Shown here piece after piece: positions 26,085 through 34,871 of a DNA stretch of 64,000 nt. This DNA comes from Coraliomargarita algicola (lineage in GTDB: Bacteria > Verrucomicrobiota > Verrucomicrobiia > Opitutales > Coraliomargaritaceae). Position numbers and translations under genes: made by a program. Every line of letters starts with the position of its first letter. Position 1 is the first letter of the stretch. The DNA lies in the NCBI RefSeq assembly GCF_033878955.1, contig NZ_CP138858.1, positions 2,941,001 through 3,005,000 on the forward strand, in the 5' to 3' direction. The notes under the pieces were generated by a model. That model was not told where the DNA came from. It made no database searches and saw only the letters and a list, made by a program, of their open reading frames with translations.

Positions 26085-27095
26085 ATGGAGCGTCGTGTTA
26101 CATTAAAGACAATTGCCGAGTGTGTCGGCGTGCATGTTTCCACTGTTTCTTTGGCCTTGCGCGATCACCATCGTATTTCAGTTGAAATGCGTAAGAAGAT
26201 TCAAGACTTGGCTGTAGAAATGGGGTATCGGCCCGACCCATCCATGCGGGCATTGTGTGCGTATCGTCATGCCGTTCAGCCTCGGGAAGTTCAAAGTGGT
26301 TTAGCGTATTTAACAAATTTCGATTCATCGGTGCCTTATCAGAGGTTGGTGCGTGATAACGCCCGCCGCAGAGCCGAAGAGTTGGGCTACAATTTGATTG
26401 AGTATAATTTGTTGAAACAGGATATCAGTCTAGAACGCTTAAAATCTATTTGGTGGAGTCAAGGGCTTCGTGGGATTATTGTGGGCCCCTTCCGTAATCA
26501 GACCAAGCTGGAGTTGACCCTCGATCAGTGGCCCGTGGTGGCGGTTGGACATTCTGTGCAAGAGCCTAATTTCAACCGTGTCACTACACATCATTTGCAG
26601 AATATGCTCACGCATTTGGAGGAATTACACTCGCGTGGCTATCGCCGCGTAGGCCTATGTCTTCCCACTAACTTGGATGAGAGGACCGGCGGGCAAATTC
26701 ACGCGGCATATTTGCTGGATTCCAAGATGGCAGGTTTGGAGAGTCCCCCGCCAGTCTTTTCTAAGTGGCCAGCTTTGGATGGGATCGCGGAGTGGATTCA
26801 GCAACATCGTATTGAGGCAGTCATCGGGCATGTAGACCATTATAAAGCTCTGCTCGCGCTAGGCTTCGTAATACCAAAGCAGATTGGCTTTTCAGTTCTA
26901 ACCATCAGTCGAGACCAGCAGGAGTGGGCGGATTTGGCAGGCTTCGATGAAATGACTGAAGAACTGAGTGCCAACATGGTTGATTTCCTGGTTTCATTGA
27001 TTCACGAACAAGCGAAGGGAGTGTTGAATCCGCAGAGGTTTTTTCTTGTTTCAGGCAACTTTCGGGATGGGACCAGTCTACGTCCTAAGTGTTAG
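26085..27095 (+). CDS. LacI-family transcriptional regulator
   Basis: This 336-residue repressor-type regulator has an N-terminal helix-turn-helix (TLKTIAECVGVHVSTVSLAL, about residues 7-26), then the hinge helix RISVEMRKKIQDLAVEMGYRPD, and a periplasmic-binding-like effector domain (about 60-330) that would sense a sugar or oligosaccharide. The ATG at 26085 was preferred to a TTG two codons earlier. It is divergent from the PilX-like gene and upstream of the glycan-active genes, so it likely controls the island. No convincing operator palindrome was identified. Confidence 0.9.
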   Translation: MERRVTLKTIAECVGVHVSTVSLALRDHHRISVEMRKKIQDLAVEMGYRPDPSMRALCAYRHAVQPREVQSGLAYLTNFDSSVPYQRLVRDNARRRAEELGYNLIEYNLLKQDISLERLKSIWWSQGLRGIIVGPFRNQTKLELTLDQWPVVAVGHSVQEPNFNRVTTHHLQNMLTHLEELHSRGYRRVGLCLPTNLDERTGGQIHAAYLLDSKMAGLESPPPVFSKWPALDGIAEWIQQHRIEAVIGHVDHYKALLALGFVIPKQIGFSVLTISRDQQEWADLAGFDEMTEELSANMVDFLVSLIHEQAKGVLNPQRFFLVSGNFRDGTSLRPKC

Positions 27096-27234
27096 GCATC
27101 ATTAGAGAATTATGCGCGATTTGAATGGGGTGCGCAACTGTTTGACTTTAAAATGATTTGTGAAGCTAAAATCAATTTTTACCTTAGTCGTTCTAGTAAG
27201 CTATATTAAAAAATAACCCCCTGAAATATTACAT

Positions 27235-28080
27235 ATGACCTCAAAAATGAAAACAGTATACTCCCGTGCTTTGTTGTTAAGTTTACCGCTATTGTTTAGC
27301 TCTGTTCAGGCAGACGTTCTGCTCTCGGAAGACTTTGATAGCGGTGAGCGAAACACTCAAGATCTGCCTGATACATCTGCCTGGTATAGCAGTGCCTCTG
27401 GCGGGTTGAATGATTCCAGTGGCGATTTGGTTTCTACAGCGAATCGCTTCGCGTTAACTTATTTTACTGATTCCGGGACGGTGGATCTCGCTGTAGGCGA
27501 CTCTCTGACTGTTAATTTTAGCTTTTCGGTGTCGGGGCCGACCGCAAATTACACAAATTTACGTGTAGGGCTTATGGATTCGGGAGGTTCGCGTATCACT
27601 GGCGATTTGAGCAGTCTAAGTGATGCCGCCTTTGAGGATTATTCAGGGTACGCCGCCTTCATGAATGTAAATCAGTCATCCGGGTTTAAGTTGAACGAAC
27701 GTCTTGATGGTTACCAACAATTGATTCATTCTGGGAGTGCTTATTCATCGTTAACTGCATCGTCTTTGGGAACCGGGGGAACTTATGATGAGGAAACTAC
27801 ATACAATGGTGTCTTTTCAGTGACCCGTACATCAACTGGCGTCGATCTTTACTTTAGTATTGATAATTTTGAGGGGTATTCGGCTACAGTATCCGATAAT
27901 GTAGGGGCCACTATTTCATTTGATACTTTTGTTTTCTACGGCGCTGACACCGCTGTCAGCGGATATTCACTGAGCAGTGTCGAAGTTAATTACTCGGCGG
28001 TTCCTGAGTTTTCCTCGTCTAGTGTGGTGCTTGGGCTTGCCGCTGGCTTGGCCGCTTTGGTCAGTCGCCGCCGCAGGTAA
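27235..28080 (+). CDS. PEP-CTERM-like sorted secreted protein
   Basis: This 281-residue protein has a signal peptide (ALLLSLPLLFSSVQADVLLS) and a probable beta-sandwich passenger, starting EDFDSG and rich in Ser, Gly and Thr. Its C-terminal sorting signal is VPEF, then SSSVVLGLAAGLAALVS, then RRRR. This is the Verrucomicrobiota form of the PEP-CTERM tail, cut by an exosortase. The passenger resembles a LamG-like or jelly-roll fold, but no family is clear. It follows the LacI gene and precedes the BNR_4-type gene. Confidence 0.8.
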   Translation: MTSKMKTVYSRALLLSLPLLFSSVQADVLLSEDFDSGERNTQDLPDTSAWYSSASGGLNDSSGDLVSTANRFALTYFTDSGTVDLAVGDSLTVNFSFSVSGPTANYTNLRVGLMDSGGSRITGDLSSLSDAAFEDYSGYAAFMNVNQSSGFKLNERLDGYQQLIHSGSAYSSLTASSLGTGGTYDEETTYNGVFSVTRTSTGVDLYFSIDNFEGYSATVSDNVGATISFDTFVFYGADTAVSGYSLSSVEVNYSAVPEFSSSSVVLGLAAGLAALVSRRRR

Positions 28081-28179
28081 TTATTGTAAGCAACTTCAAT
28101 GGTGTCGTAGGGGAGATGCTTCGCGCTCGCTGCCTGAGTCTCCTGTAGTGCCTTTATGTACTTAAGCGTTATAATTTTA

Positions 28180-29559
28180 ATGTTAAAGAGACTTTCATAC
28201 TTTAGCAGCTGTTTCATGGCTGTAATCTCGATGAATGCAGCGGGTGGTGATGGCACTGTCGTTTCCTTGGCTGCTAGCGAAACAGGAGTGGCTGTATGTT
28301 GTGAGGTTGATTCGTCGGCACATGCTCCAGCGTTTACGAAGCTGGCTGCCGATGCGACCTATGGTTGTCGTCGGCCGCATGGCTACGGCTTATACGATGA
28401 GGTTTCCAATAAGACATTTGTCTGCTGGAACGGGCCCGGGATGAGTGTGATGGGGCGCTCTTATGATCATGCGAGTCAGACATGGTCGCCCGCGCGTGAG
28501 CTTTGTCATCAGGAATACTATGCGACCTGGGATTATCATAACTATCCCAACATGGCACTGGCACCGGATGGGCATCTCATTATTACTTGGGCGGATCATG
28601 GTGCGGATCTTCGGGTGATACGTTCTCCACAACCCAACTCAATGGAAGGTGATTGGAGCTATCGAGTCGCAGGAGAAGATCGGAATTGTTATCCGATGAT
28701 TATGACGGTGGGCGAACGGATATATGTATTTTACAGTCAAACCGTCGACCTGAAGTGGCCTTATCGTTCATTTGGCTATGTCTATTCAGATGACAGTGGT
28801 TTAACATGGTCGGATCATATTCCAACCATTGACTCGCAGCAGCTGGATCCAAACAGAATTGATGAAGTATATGGGTACCACTTCAGCGTAGAGCCAGCAA
28901 AGGGGGATGAGCCGGATAAAATTCACTTTGTATGGATCATGCGAGGTGGCCCGAATGGTCATAATCAAGGCTCACGTAATGTTTATTTTGCTTCGTTTAT
29001 CCCGGATTCAGGCACTTGGCGCTCTTTGGACCAGACGGATTTAGGCACTTTGATCGACCTAGAGGAAATGTTGGCCTATTGTATCGTGCTGGATACAGGC
29101 CCCATCTATGAGGAGAAGCTGGTCACCCGCGCCCTTTGCTCCTGGTATAGCGATGGCAGTCCAATCGTGATTTATAATAAACGCGAAGAATGCTGGATCG
29201 CGGTTTGGAATCAGGATTCCGGACTTTGGGAGCACGAATACTATCAAGATACCTTAGCCAAGGATCTAGAGCGTATGGATGACGGGAGCCATCGTTTGTT
29301 GACCATATCGCCATCCTCAAGTGTGCCACATCTGCTCAGCATTTATCAGCAGGGCCAAAAAGGGGCGGATTGGACTCAACAATTTCAGCAAGCAATCCCT
29401 TACGAAGATGGTGCAGACCGTACTTGGTCGATGGCATTTTTAGATCATTCATTGCCCGAAGTAGATATCCTATTAAGCCAACTTAAAAAAGGCGAGGAGC
29501 AGCGTGACTACTCTGGCCGTTGGCCAGTCTGGACAGTTGATACGAGTGGGGCTGAATGA
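28180..29559 (+). CDS. BNR_4-family secreted glycan-active protein (putative lyase or hydrolase)
   Basis: This 459-residue secreted protein has a signal peptide (FSSCFMAVISMNAAG) and then a beta-propeller-like body with blocks of the BNR_4 type: GYGLYDEVSNKTFVCWNG, HNYPNMALAPDGHLIITWAD, CYPMIMTVGERIYVFYSQ and YVYSDDSGLTWSDHIPT. BNR_4 proteins include sialidase-like enzymes and the ulvan lyase families PL24/PL25. The residues His, Tyr and Arg near these blocks could be catalytic, but I cannot assign the reaction. It lies next to a DUF6250-like gene and a LacI regulator, consistent with a polysaccharide-use locus. Confidence 0.65.
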   Translation: MLKRLSYFSSCFMAVISMNAAGGDGTVVSLAASETGVAVCCEVDSSAHAPAFTKLAADATYGCRRPHGYGLYDEVSNKTFVCWNGPGMSVMGRSYDHASQTWSPARELCHQEYYATWDYHNYPNMALAPDGHLIITWADHGADLRVIRSPQPNSMEGDWSYRVAGEDRNCYPMIMTVGERIYVFYSQTVDLKWPYRSFGYVYSDDSGLTWSDHIPTIDSQQLDPNRIDEVYGYHFSVEPAKGDEPDKIHFVWIMRGGPNGHNQGSRNVYFASFIPDSGTWRSLDQTDLGTLIDLEEMLAYCIVLDTGPIYEEKLVTRALCSWYSDGSPIVIYNKREECWIAVWNQDSGLWEHEYYQDTLAKDLERMDDGSHRLLTISPSSSVPHLLSIYQQGQKGADWTQQFQQAIPYEDGADRTWSMAFLDHSLPEVDILLSQLKKGEEQRDYSGRWPVWTVDTSGAE

Positions 29560-29593
29560 ATTGATTTATGAAATGATACTATCTACTTAAACC

Positions 29594-30517
29594 ATGTGTA
29601 ATTACCACTTCCAATCTAAATGGGCTCGAGCGACTGGTCCTCTCAATTGCTTGCTTGCTGCCTATTTGTTTATAGTCGTGCAGTCTTTAAGTGCTATGTC
29701 TTATGCAAAAAATGATTCGCAGCCACTTCAATCGGTAGAGCCAGTTGTGGTCGGCTATGGTGTGGATGCATTTACCATCGGGGAATTGCTATACGAAACT
29801 GATTTTAAAAATTCTCAGGAATGGGAAGTGCAGATACAAGCGAGTGACTCGCCGATGGAGCCGCGGGTTGTTTTTGATCAGGGGATGCTCGACATCTATA
29901 TGCCAGTGCGGGGAAGCACCGTCTGGCTAAAGCATAAGTTTGAGGGGCCGATCGCAATAGTCTATCAAGTCAGATGCCCCGAAGACACGCTATCCTTTCC
30001 GGAGGTTCAGGCGCGCGATATCAATAACTTCTGGCATGCCAGCGATCCCGAAGTCGCGGATGGTCTTTTCGATGCGTCTCGTTATGATGGAGCCTTTCGC
30101 AGTTATCATAAGTTACATGGATATTATGCCAGCACTGGTGGTGGGGGCGCGACAGGGAATCAAACCACACGCTTTCGGCGTTATCCACGGCAAGATGTTA
30201 AGGGGAATGATGTTCAGCATATTGCGCTAAACGATCGTGATGGGCAGGCAGATTATTTGATTTCACCCGGCAAATGGCACACGGTGCAACTTGTTGCGGC
30301 AGAAGGCATCGTGCAGTATTTGATGGACGGTCGAGTTTTCTACGAAATGAAGCCGGGAGATCTGGTTTCGTTGGAGCGGGGCACAGATCCAGTCATCGAG
30401 AAAGCCTATACGCTGGATCAATTTCCTGCGCATACAGCAGGGTATTTTGGATTTCGCTTAGTCCGCTCTCATCATCAATATACCGATTTTAAGGTCTATC
30501 GACTGAATGCTAAGTAG
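29594..30517 (+). CDS. DUF6250-like secreted protein of glycan-use locus
   Basis: This 307-residue protein has an N-terminal signal segment (CLLAAYLFIVVQSLSAMSYA), then a beta-sandwich domain with YETDFKNSQEWEVQ, the conserved YYASTGGGGATGNQTTRFRR and GKWHTVQLVAAEGIVQYLMD. The GTGGGG-x-N-TTRFRRY pattern is typical of DUF6250 proteins, which are common in glycan-use loci and may bind or cleave sugars. It starts 34 bp after the BNR_4-type gene and is probably co-transcribed. Its stop lies 3 bases from the aroA stop (convergent), at the island's right junction. Confidence 0.6.
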   Translation: MCNYHFQSKWARATGPLNCLLAAYLFIVVQSLSAMSYAKNDSQPLQSVEPVVVGYGVDAFTIGELLYETDFKNSQEWEVQIQASDSPMEPRVVFDQGMLDIYMPVRGSTVWLKHKFEGPIAIVYQVRCPEDTLSFPEVQARDINNFWHASDPEVADGLFDASRYDGAFRSYHKLHGYYASTGGGGATGNQTTRFRRYPRQDVKGNDVQHIALNDRDGQADYLISPGKWHTVQLVAAEGIVQYLMDGRVFYEMKPGDLVSLERGTDPVIEKAYTLDQFPAHTAGYFGFRLVRSHHQYTDFKVYRLNAK

Positions 30518-30520
30518 CAC

Positions 30521-31882
30521 CTATGCTTTTGCTGTGCGAATGGCTGTCAGCGCCTCGAAGAAATCGGGGAAGGTTTTACCGCAGCAGGCGGGATCGTTGA
30601 TCGCCAGCCAGGGCTGGCCGTCTTCGAGTAGGTCGAAACTGCCGAGGATGCCGAAACTCATCGCGAAGCGGTGGTCCTCGTAGGTGTCTATGGTCAGCAG
30701 TTTGCCCTCGTTGCGGGCCTTGAGTGCGCGGGCGCGTAGTTCGTTGGGCTTGATCGATACGGTGAGGGCCTCGGGCTCTTCTTTGACGAGTTGCCCCAGC
30801 TTGGAGAGCTCCGCAGCCATGCCGGCGATGCGGTCGGTCTCTTGTAGGCGGGTGTGCCCGATGCCGCAGATGCGCACGGAGCCGCCGAGTAGGGGAGCGA
30901 TCGCCGCGTAGGTCAGAAAGGTGTCGGAGATGGTGTTGAAGTCGATCTCGCGGTGGCCACGCTGGATGTCGCGCGGATCGGCGCAGGCGACGGTCCATTC
31001 GTTGTTCTCGGCATCCACGCGTAAGCCGTGATGACTGAGCACGTCTACGAAGTGGGCATCGCCTTGCAGCGGATCGTTGCCGACTTTGGGGATTTTGAGT
31101 GTGCCGCCTTGGATTAGAGTGAGTGCCAGAAAGTAGCTGGCTGCGGAGAGATCGGGCTCGATGGCGTAGCTGCCGGGGCTGTTGTATTGAGTAGGCTCCA
31201 GGGTGTAGCTGCCGGCATCGTCGGCTTCGAGAGCTTGGGCGCCGAAGGCTTCACGCAGTTTGAGTGTGATCGCGACATAGAAGGGGCGCACGTTGGGGCA
31301 GCTGAGCGTGGTGGGGGCGCTGCCAGCGGGGGCGGAGAGGAGCAGTGCGGATAGGATTTGACTGCTGCTGCTGGCGTCGACCTCGACCGAGCCACCGCGA
31401 TAGCCCTTGGCTTTGAGGGTGAAAGGGAAATGGCCCGCTTCACCGTGAAATTCAAATTCTGCAGCGTCGAGCGCGACCAGTGCGTCGAGCAGGCCCGCCA
31501 TGGGGCGCTCGCGCATGGCGGGGTCGCCGTCGAGCTTGTAGCTGCCGCCTTCGGCGAGTGCGAGAAAGGCAGTGAGAAAGCGTGCCGCCGTGCCAGCATT
31601 GCCAATGTGGAGCTCCGCTTCTTTGACGGGGATGGAGCCGCCTTCGCCGCGTACGGTAATGGTGTGGGCCGCTTCGTCGGCGCTGACTTGGAAGCCGAGT
31701 GTCTCCAGCGCGGCTAGCATGATACGGGTATCGCGGCTGAAGAGTGCGCCTTCGAGGCGGGTGGTGCCGTTTGCCAGTGCGGCGAGGATCAGTGCACGGT
31801 TGGTGATGCTCTTGGACCCGGGTAATTCGATACGGGCATCGAGTGCTTGGGTGAGAGGCTGGATAGGTAAAGGATCGGACAT
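30521..31882 (-). CDS. aroA: 3-phosphoshikimate 1-carboxyvinyltransferase (EPSP synthase)
   Basis: This 453-residue enzyme of the shikimate pathway joins shikimate-3-phosphate and phosphoenolpyruvate. The N-terminal LPGSKSITNRALILAAL and GNAGTAARFLTAFL, the central VDASSSSQILSALL, and the C-terminal RLQETDRIAGMA and YEDHRFAMSF are all present. It follows tyrA on the same strand, typical of an aromatic amino-acid operon. The last about 500 bp is repeated at 19501-19999; this copy is the functional one, but its extreme 3' end may be of donor origin. Confidence 0.93.
   Translation of the reverse strand: MSDPLPIQPLTQALDARIELPGSKSITNRALILAALANGTTRLEGALFSRDTRIMLAALETLGFQVSADEAAHTITVRGEGGSIPVKEAELHIGNAGTAARFLTAFLALAEGGSYKLDGDPAMRERPMAGLLDALVALDAAEFEFHGEAGHFPFTLKAKGYRGGSVEVDASSSSQILSALLLSAPAGSAPTTLSCPNVRPFYVAITLKLREAFGAQALEADDAGSYTLEPTQYNSPGSYAIEPDLSAASYFLALTLIQGGTLKIPKVGNDPLQGDAHFVDVLSHHGLRVDAENNEWTVACADPRDIQRGHREIDFNTISDTFLTYAAIAPLLGGSVRICGIGHTRLQETDRIAGMAAELSKLGQLVKEEPEALTVSIKPNELRARALKARNEGKLLTIDTYEDHRFAMSFGILGSFDLLEDGQPWLAINDPACCGKTFPDFFEALTAIRTAKA
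30552..31050. repeat. Direct repeat (right copy) within intact aroA
   Basis: Right member of the ~499-bp pair with 19501-19999, in the same orientation. The mismatches are scattered single bases. The boundary at 31050 is inside the coding region; the other lies about ten codons before the stop. Confidence 0.9.
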
Positions 31883-31930
31883 TAAAAGAAGAGATCAGAG
31901 AGTGGTGAAGGTTGCGTGGTATCGGGGTCT

Positions 31931-32764
31931 TTAGAGACTGTCGCGGAATTTTTTTCCACGCTCAAGCTGGGCGATGAGAGCGGACGAGTTTTGATCGAGT
32001 AGGTTAGTCTTGAGGGCGTGAAGTTCGTTTTCGAAGCCATCGATGGCGCGTAAGACTTCCTCGCGGTTTTGCTCTAGGATTTGTTTCCAGAGAATGGGAT
32101 CGCCAGCGGCGACACGGGTGCTGTCGCGTAGGCCGCCTCCGCTCAGTGGTTTCCAGTCGGGATTTTTGCTGGCCAAATAGCTGCAGAGACTGGATGCCAG
32201 CAGGTGGGGCAGGTGGCTGACGTGAGCTACGATTTCGTCGTGTTGTTCGGGGCTGCAAGTCGTGACCTGCATACCGATCGCTTGCCAAAGCTGGTGTAGG
32301 CGTGCGATATCTGTATCTGCAGCGTCATCCAGCGGAGTGACGATGCAGGCCGCCCCGTTAAAAAGGTCGGCGCGGGCGTGTGCCATGCCCGTGCGTTCGG
32401 AGCCAGCCATGGGGTGGGAACCGATGAAGTTGACGCCGGTGCCGCGTGCTTCGCGGCAGATGATACTTTTGGTGCTGCCCACATCGGTGACGAGTGTGTG
32501 GGTGGCTAAGGACGGCGCGACTTGTTCCAGCAAGGGGACGATCGTTTCGACGGGGGTGCAGATGACGACTAGTTCGCTGCCTGTGCAGGCGTCCTTTGGC
32601 TGGTCGAAGACGGCGTCGCACCACTCTGACTCAAGTGCTTGAGCGCGTGTTTCTGCGCGGCGCGACCATGCATGCACACGCTGGCAAAGGCCGCCCTCTT
32701 TGAGTGCGAGCGCCAGCGATGCGCCTAGTAGGCCCGGTCCAAGTATGGTGATTTGTTGAAACAT
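31931..32764 (-). CDS. tyrA: Prephenate dehydrogenase
   Basis: This 277-residue NAD-dependent enzyme makes 4-hydroxyphenylpyruvate for tyrosine. The Rossmann motif LGPGLLGASLALALKEGG, DVGSTKSII, the substrate-site IGSHPMAGSE and HDEIVAHVSHLPH are present. There is no fused chorismate mutase or ACT domain. ATG 32764 was used; a TTG five codons upstream was rejected. It is 48 bp upstream of aroA and likely co-transcribed with it. Confidence 0.9.
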   Translation of the reverse strand: MFQQITILGPGLLGASLALALKEGGLCQRVHAWSRRAETRAQALESEWCDAVFDQPKDACTGSELVVICTPVETIVPLLEQVAPSLATHTLVTDVGSTKSIICREARGTGVNFIGSHPMAGSERTGMAHARADLFNGAACIVTPLDDAADTDIARLHQLWQAIGMQVTTCSPEQHDEIVAHVSHLPHLLASSLCSYLASKNPDWKPLSGGGLRDSTRVAAGDPILWKQILEQNREEVLRAIDGFENELHALKTNLLDQNSSALIAQLERGKKFRDSL

Positions 32765-32893
32765 GGGTGAAGATGACAAAAATTGGTGTGGACGAGTCGT
32801 AAGAGTGCGTCCATGTGCCTTTTGCCTTGCGGCGCAGGTAGCTGCGAGTCATTTAAGGCAGGCAATTTTTACAGCGCCAGCCCCAATTTACTT

Positions 32894-34648
32894 ATGGCAA
32901 ATTTTAAGAAGTCTTCTCATCGACATCTCCCTCATGCATCGAGTGGCATCAAAAAGTTCGTTATCGGACTGCTGATCGTCGTGCTTGCGCTCGCGATTTT
33001 AGCTGGTTTCTGGTTTTTAAGCCAGTTGGGCCCCAAGGATGTCGATTATCGTGATCTGAACTACAGTGTAGAGGTGCCTGAATCTGTGAAGGCCTTGCAG
33101 GAAGAGAGTCTTGCGTTGGAGTCACAGTTCGAAGACATACTGGCACTGCGTGATGCGGGGCCAGAGGATATTTTGTTGTTAAAAGGAGCGCTGACAAAGC
33201 AGGAAGCCTATCTCTCGCAGATTTCGAGGGTCGATTCGGAGGGGCAGAAGCGCTTGGTGAATTTGAAAGAGCGCTATCATAATCTGGCGGCTGAGCCAAT
33301 GCGTTTAGAAAGTTTGGACTTGGAGCGTGAGGCGGAGGCCTTGGTCGCCGAGGAGGATTACGAAAATGCGCGCGTTAAATTCCGAGAGGCTTATCAAAAG
33401 CAACGTCAAATTAATGAGACTTTTCCTTTAAGTTCGGCTTATAACGTGGGCCGTGCGACGCGATTGGAACGGCAGGCACGTTATCTGATGGCGGTGCCTC
33501 TGTTGCAGCGTAGTATTGCGCTGGAGGAAGAAGCGGACCTCTTTATCGAGAGACAGGAGTGGGGGCCGGCAGAAGAGCGTTTGCAGCAAGCGATGGCGCT
33601 GCAGGATCAGTTGAACCGGGAATATCGTGGCACCAATCAGTCTAGTGTGGCGCGACTTGAGCGCTTGCGTATCAAGCTGGTAGGCATCCGTTCCGGCCAG
33701 AGCTATGTGGAAGTGCAGCGTGTCGCCCAGCTTGCGGATGAACGGCGTGCCGCGAATGAAAATCTAGAGGCGGCCGCGCTCTATCTGGAAGCGTCGCGAT
33801 TGCAGCGTCAGCTCAATGATGCCTATCGCGACAGTCCTTATGCTTCATCGGAGCGTGTTTCCGAGTATCAACGCAAGAGCCAGACGGCCGAGAGTTTTGA
33901 GCTTGGTCTGGCGATCGAGCGTAACCACGACCTGATGCAAAAATTGCTGGCAGAGCGGCGCACCTACGAGGCGGCTGAAGTGATCGCAGCTTTGCGTCGT
34001 GATATTAAGCAGATGGAAGAAGCCTTTCCGCGTAGTTCACTCAATGATGAAGATCTGCAGTTGAAAGTCCGCTATTTAAATTTGGTTCAGAACGACTTGG
34101 GTTTTATTCAGGACCGTATTTATGATGCTTTACTGCCCATTCCTGAGGTTGAGGGCTGGCGAATGCTGCGCACGGAAGTGCCTCAGGCCTTGTATTCTCT
34201 GATTATGGGAACGAACCCCAGTCGTAATAAGGGGGATGTTCGCCCGGTGGATTCTGTTAGCTGGGTGGAGGCGAAAAATTTCTGTGAGCGACTCAGTTGG
34301 ATTTTGGGGGAGTCAGTGCGCTTGCCGACGGAAAACGAGTTTCGCCAAGCTTTGGGTGCTTTGCGCTACGTGGTGTTGGAAGATCATGTTTGGAGTGTTT
34401 CTGATGCAGAGGGCGTGCCGCAATCGGTGGCAACAAAAGCAGCTTTCGCCAGTGGCTTTTATGATTTGTTGGGCAATGTCAGTGAGTGGCTAGAGTCGAT
34501 CAATCGTTTTGATACAGAGGATGCACGCCACATCGGAGGCCATGCGCAGGATCGCCTGGAATCCATTTTCACTGTGCCCATTCGTGAGGCTCCACGTGGG
34601 GAACGCAATCGTCTGACAGGCTTCCGTGTCGTTGTAAAAGTTGATTAA
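32894..34648 (+). CDS. Membrane-anchored helical protein with degenerate SUMF1-like domain
   Basis: This 584-residue protein has a membrane anchor (KKFVIGLLIVVLALAILAGF), about 380 residues of helical, Glu/Gln/Arg-rich repeats, and a C-terminal domain (about 425-584) with the SUMF1 landmarks DSVSWVEAKNFCERLSW, VRLPTENEFRQALG, YDLLGNVSEWLES and LTGFRVVVKVD. The domain is shortened and lacks the RGGS block and the catalytic cysteines. The layout is like 7481-9166, so this is a small family here. Start ATG 32894 gives the anchor at the N-terminus. Function is unknown; a structural or binding role is likelier than catalysis. Confidence 0.75.
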   Translation: MANFKKSSHRHLPHASSGIKKFVIGLLIVVLALAILAGFWFLSQLGPKDVDYRDLNYSVEVPESVKALQEESLALESQFEDILALRDAGPEDILLLKGALTKQEAYLSQISRVDSEGQKRLVNLKERYHNLAAEPMRLESLDLEREAEALVAEEDYENARVKFREAYQKQRQINETFPLSSAYNVGRATRLERQARYLMAVPLLQRSIALEEEADLFIERQEWGPAEERLQQAMALQDQLNREYRGTNQSSVARLERLRIKLVGIRSGQSYVEVQRVAQLADERRAANENLEAAALYLEASRLQRQLNDAYRDSPYASSERVSEYQRKSQTAESFELGLAIERNHDLMQKLLAERRTYEAAEVIAALRRDIKQMEEAFPRSSLNDEDLQLKVRYLNLVQNDLGFIQDRIYDALLPIPEVEGWRMLRTEVPQALYSLIMGTNPSRNKGDVRPVDSVSWVEAKNFCERLSWILGESVRLPTENEFRQALGALRYVVLEDHVWSVSDAEGVPQSVATKAAFASGFYDLLGNVSEWLESINRFDTEDARHIGGHAQDRLESIFTVPIREAPRGERNRLTGFRVVVKVD

Positions 34649-34707
34649 AAAAGCGTGTGCGGAAAGTTCTCGTTGCTAAGGTCGAGGATATGCCTTGTCG
34701 TTAATTG

Positions 34708-34860
34708 ATGGGGTCGAGTGAACAAGAGCCTGAACATCACGAGCTTCCGCCTGAAGCGCGGCGCGCGGTACGTGTTATTTACATCGTGATGGCTGTGATG
34801 ATTTTACTGCCCATCTTGCTTATTTGGCTCCTTGATATTATTCGTTTTGGTGGCTCGTAG
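34708..34860 (+). CDS. Small membrane protein (50 residues)
   Basis: An ATG at 34708 opens 50 codons ending in TAG. The product has an acidic start (MGSSEQEPEHHELPPEARRA) and one membrane helix (VIYIVMAVMILLPILLIWLL). It sits 11 bp before the PIN-TRAM gene on the same strand, so it may be an operon partner. There is no known family, and the size makes this a cautious call. Confidence 0.5.
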   Translation: MGSSEQEPEHHELPPEARRAVRVIYIVMAVMILLPILLIWLLDIIRFGGS

Positions 34861-34871
34861 TATGATTTTAT

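Noticed and set aside
30576..30998. Arg-rich minus-strand frame within aroA
   Set aside because: Alternate frame of aroA; the same shadow recurs in the truncated copy at 19699-19947.
19501..31050. Treating the aroA repeats as att sites of a tyrosine recombinase
   Set aside because: The repeat is about 500 bp, far longer than an att core, and no integrase gene lies between the copies.
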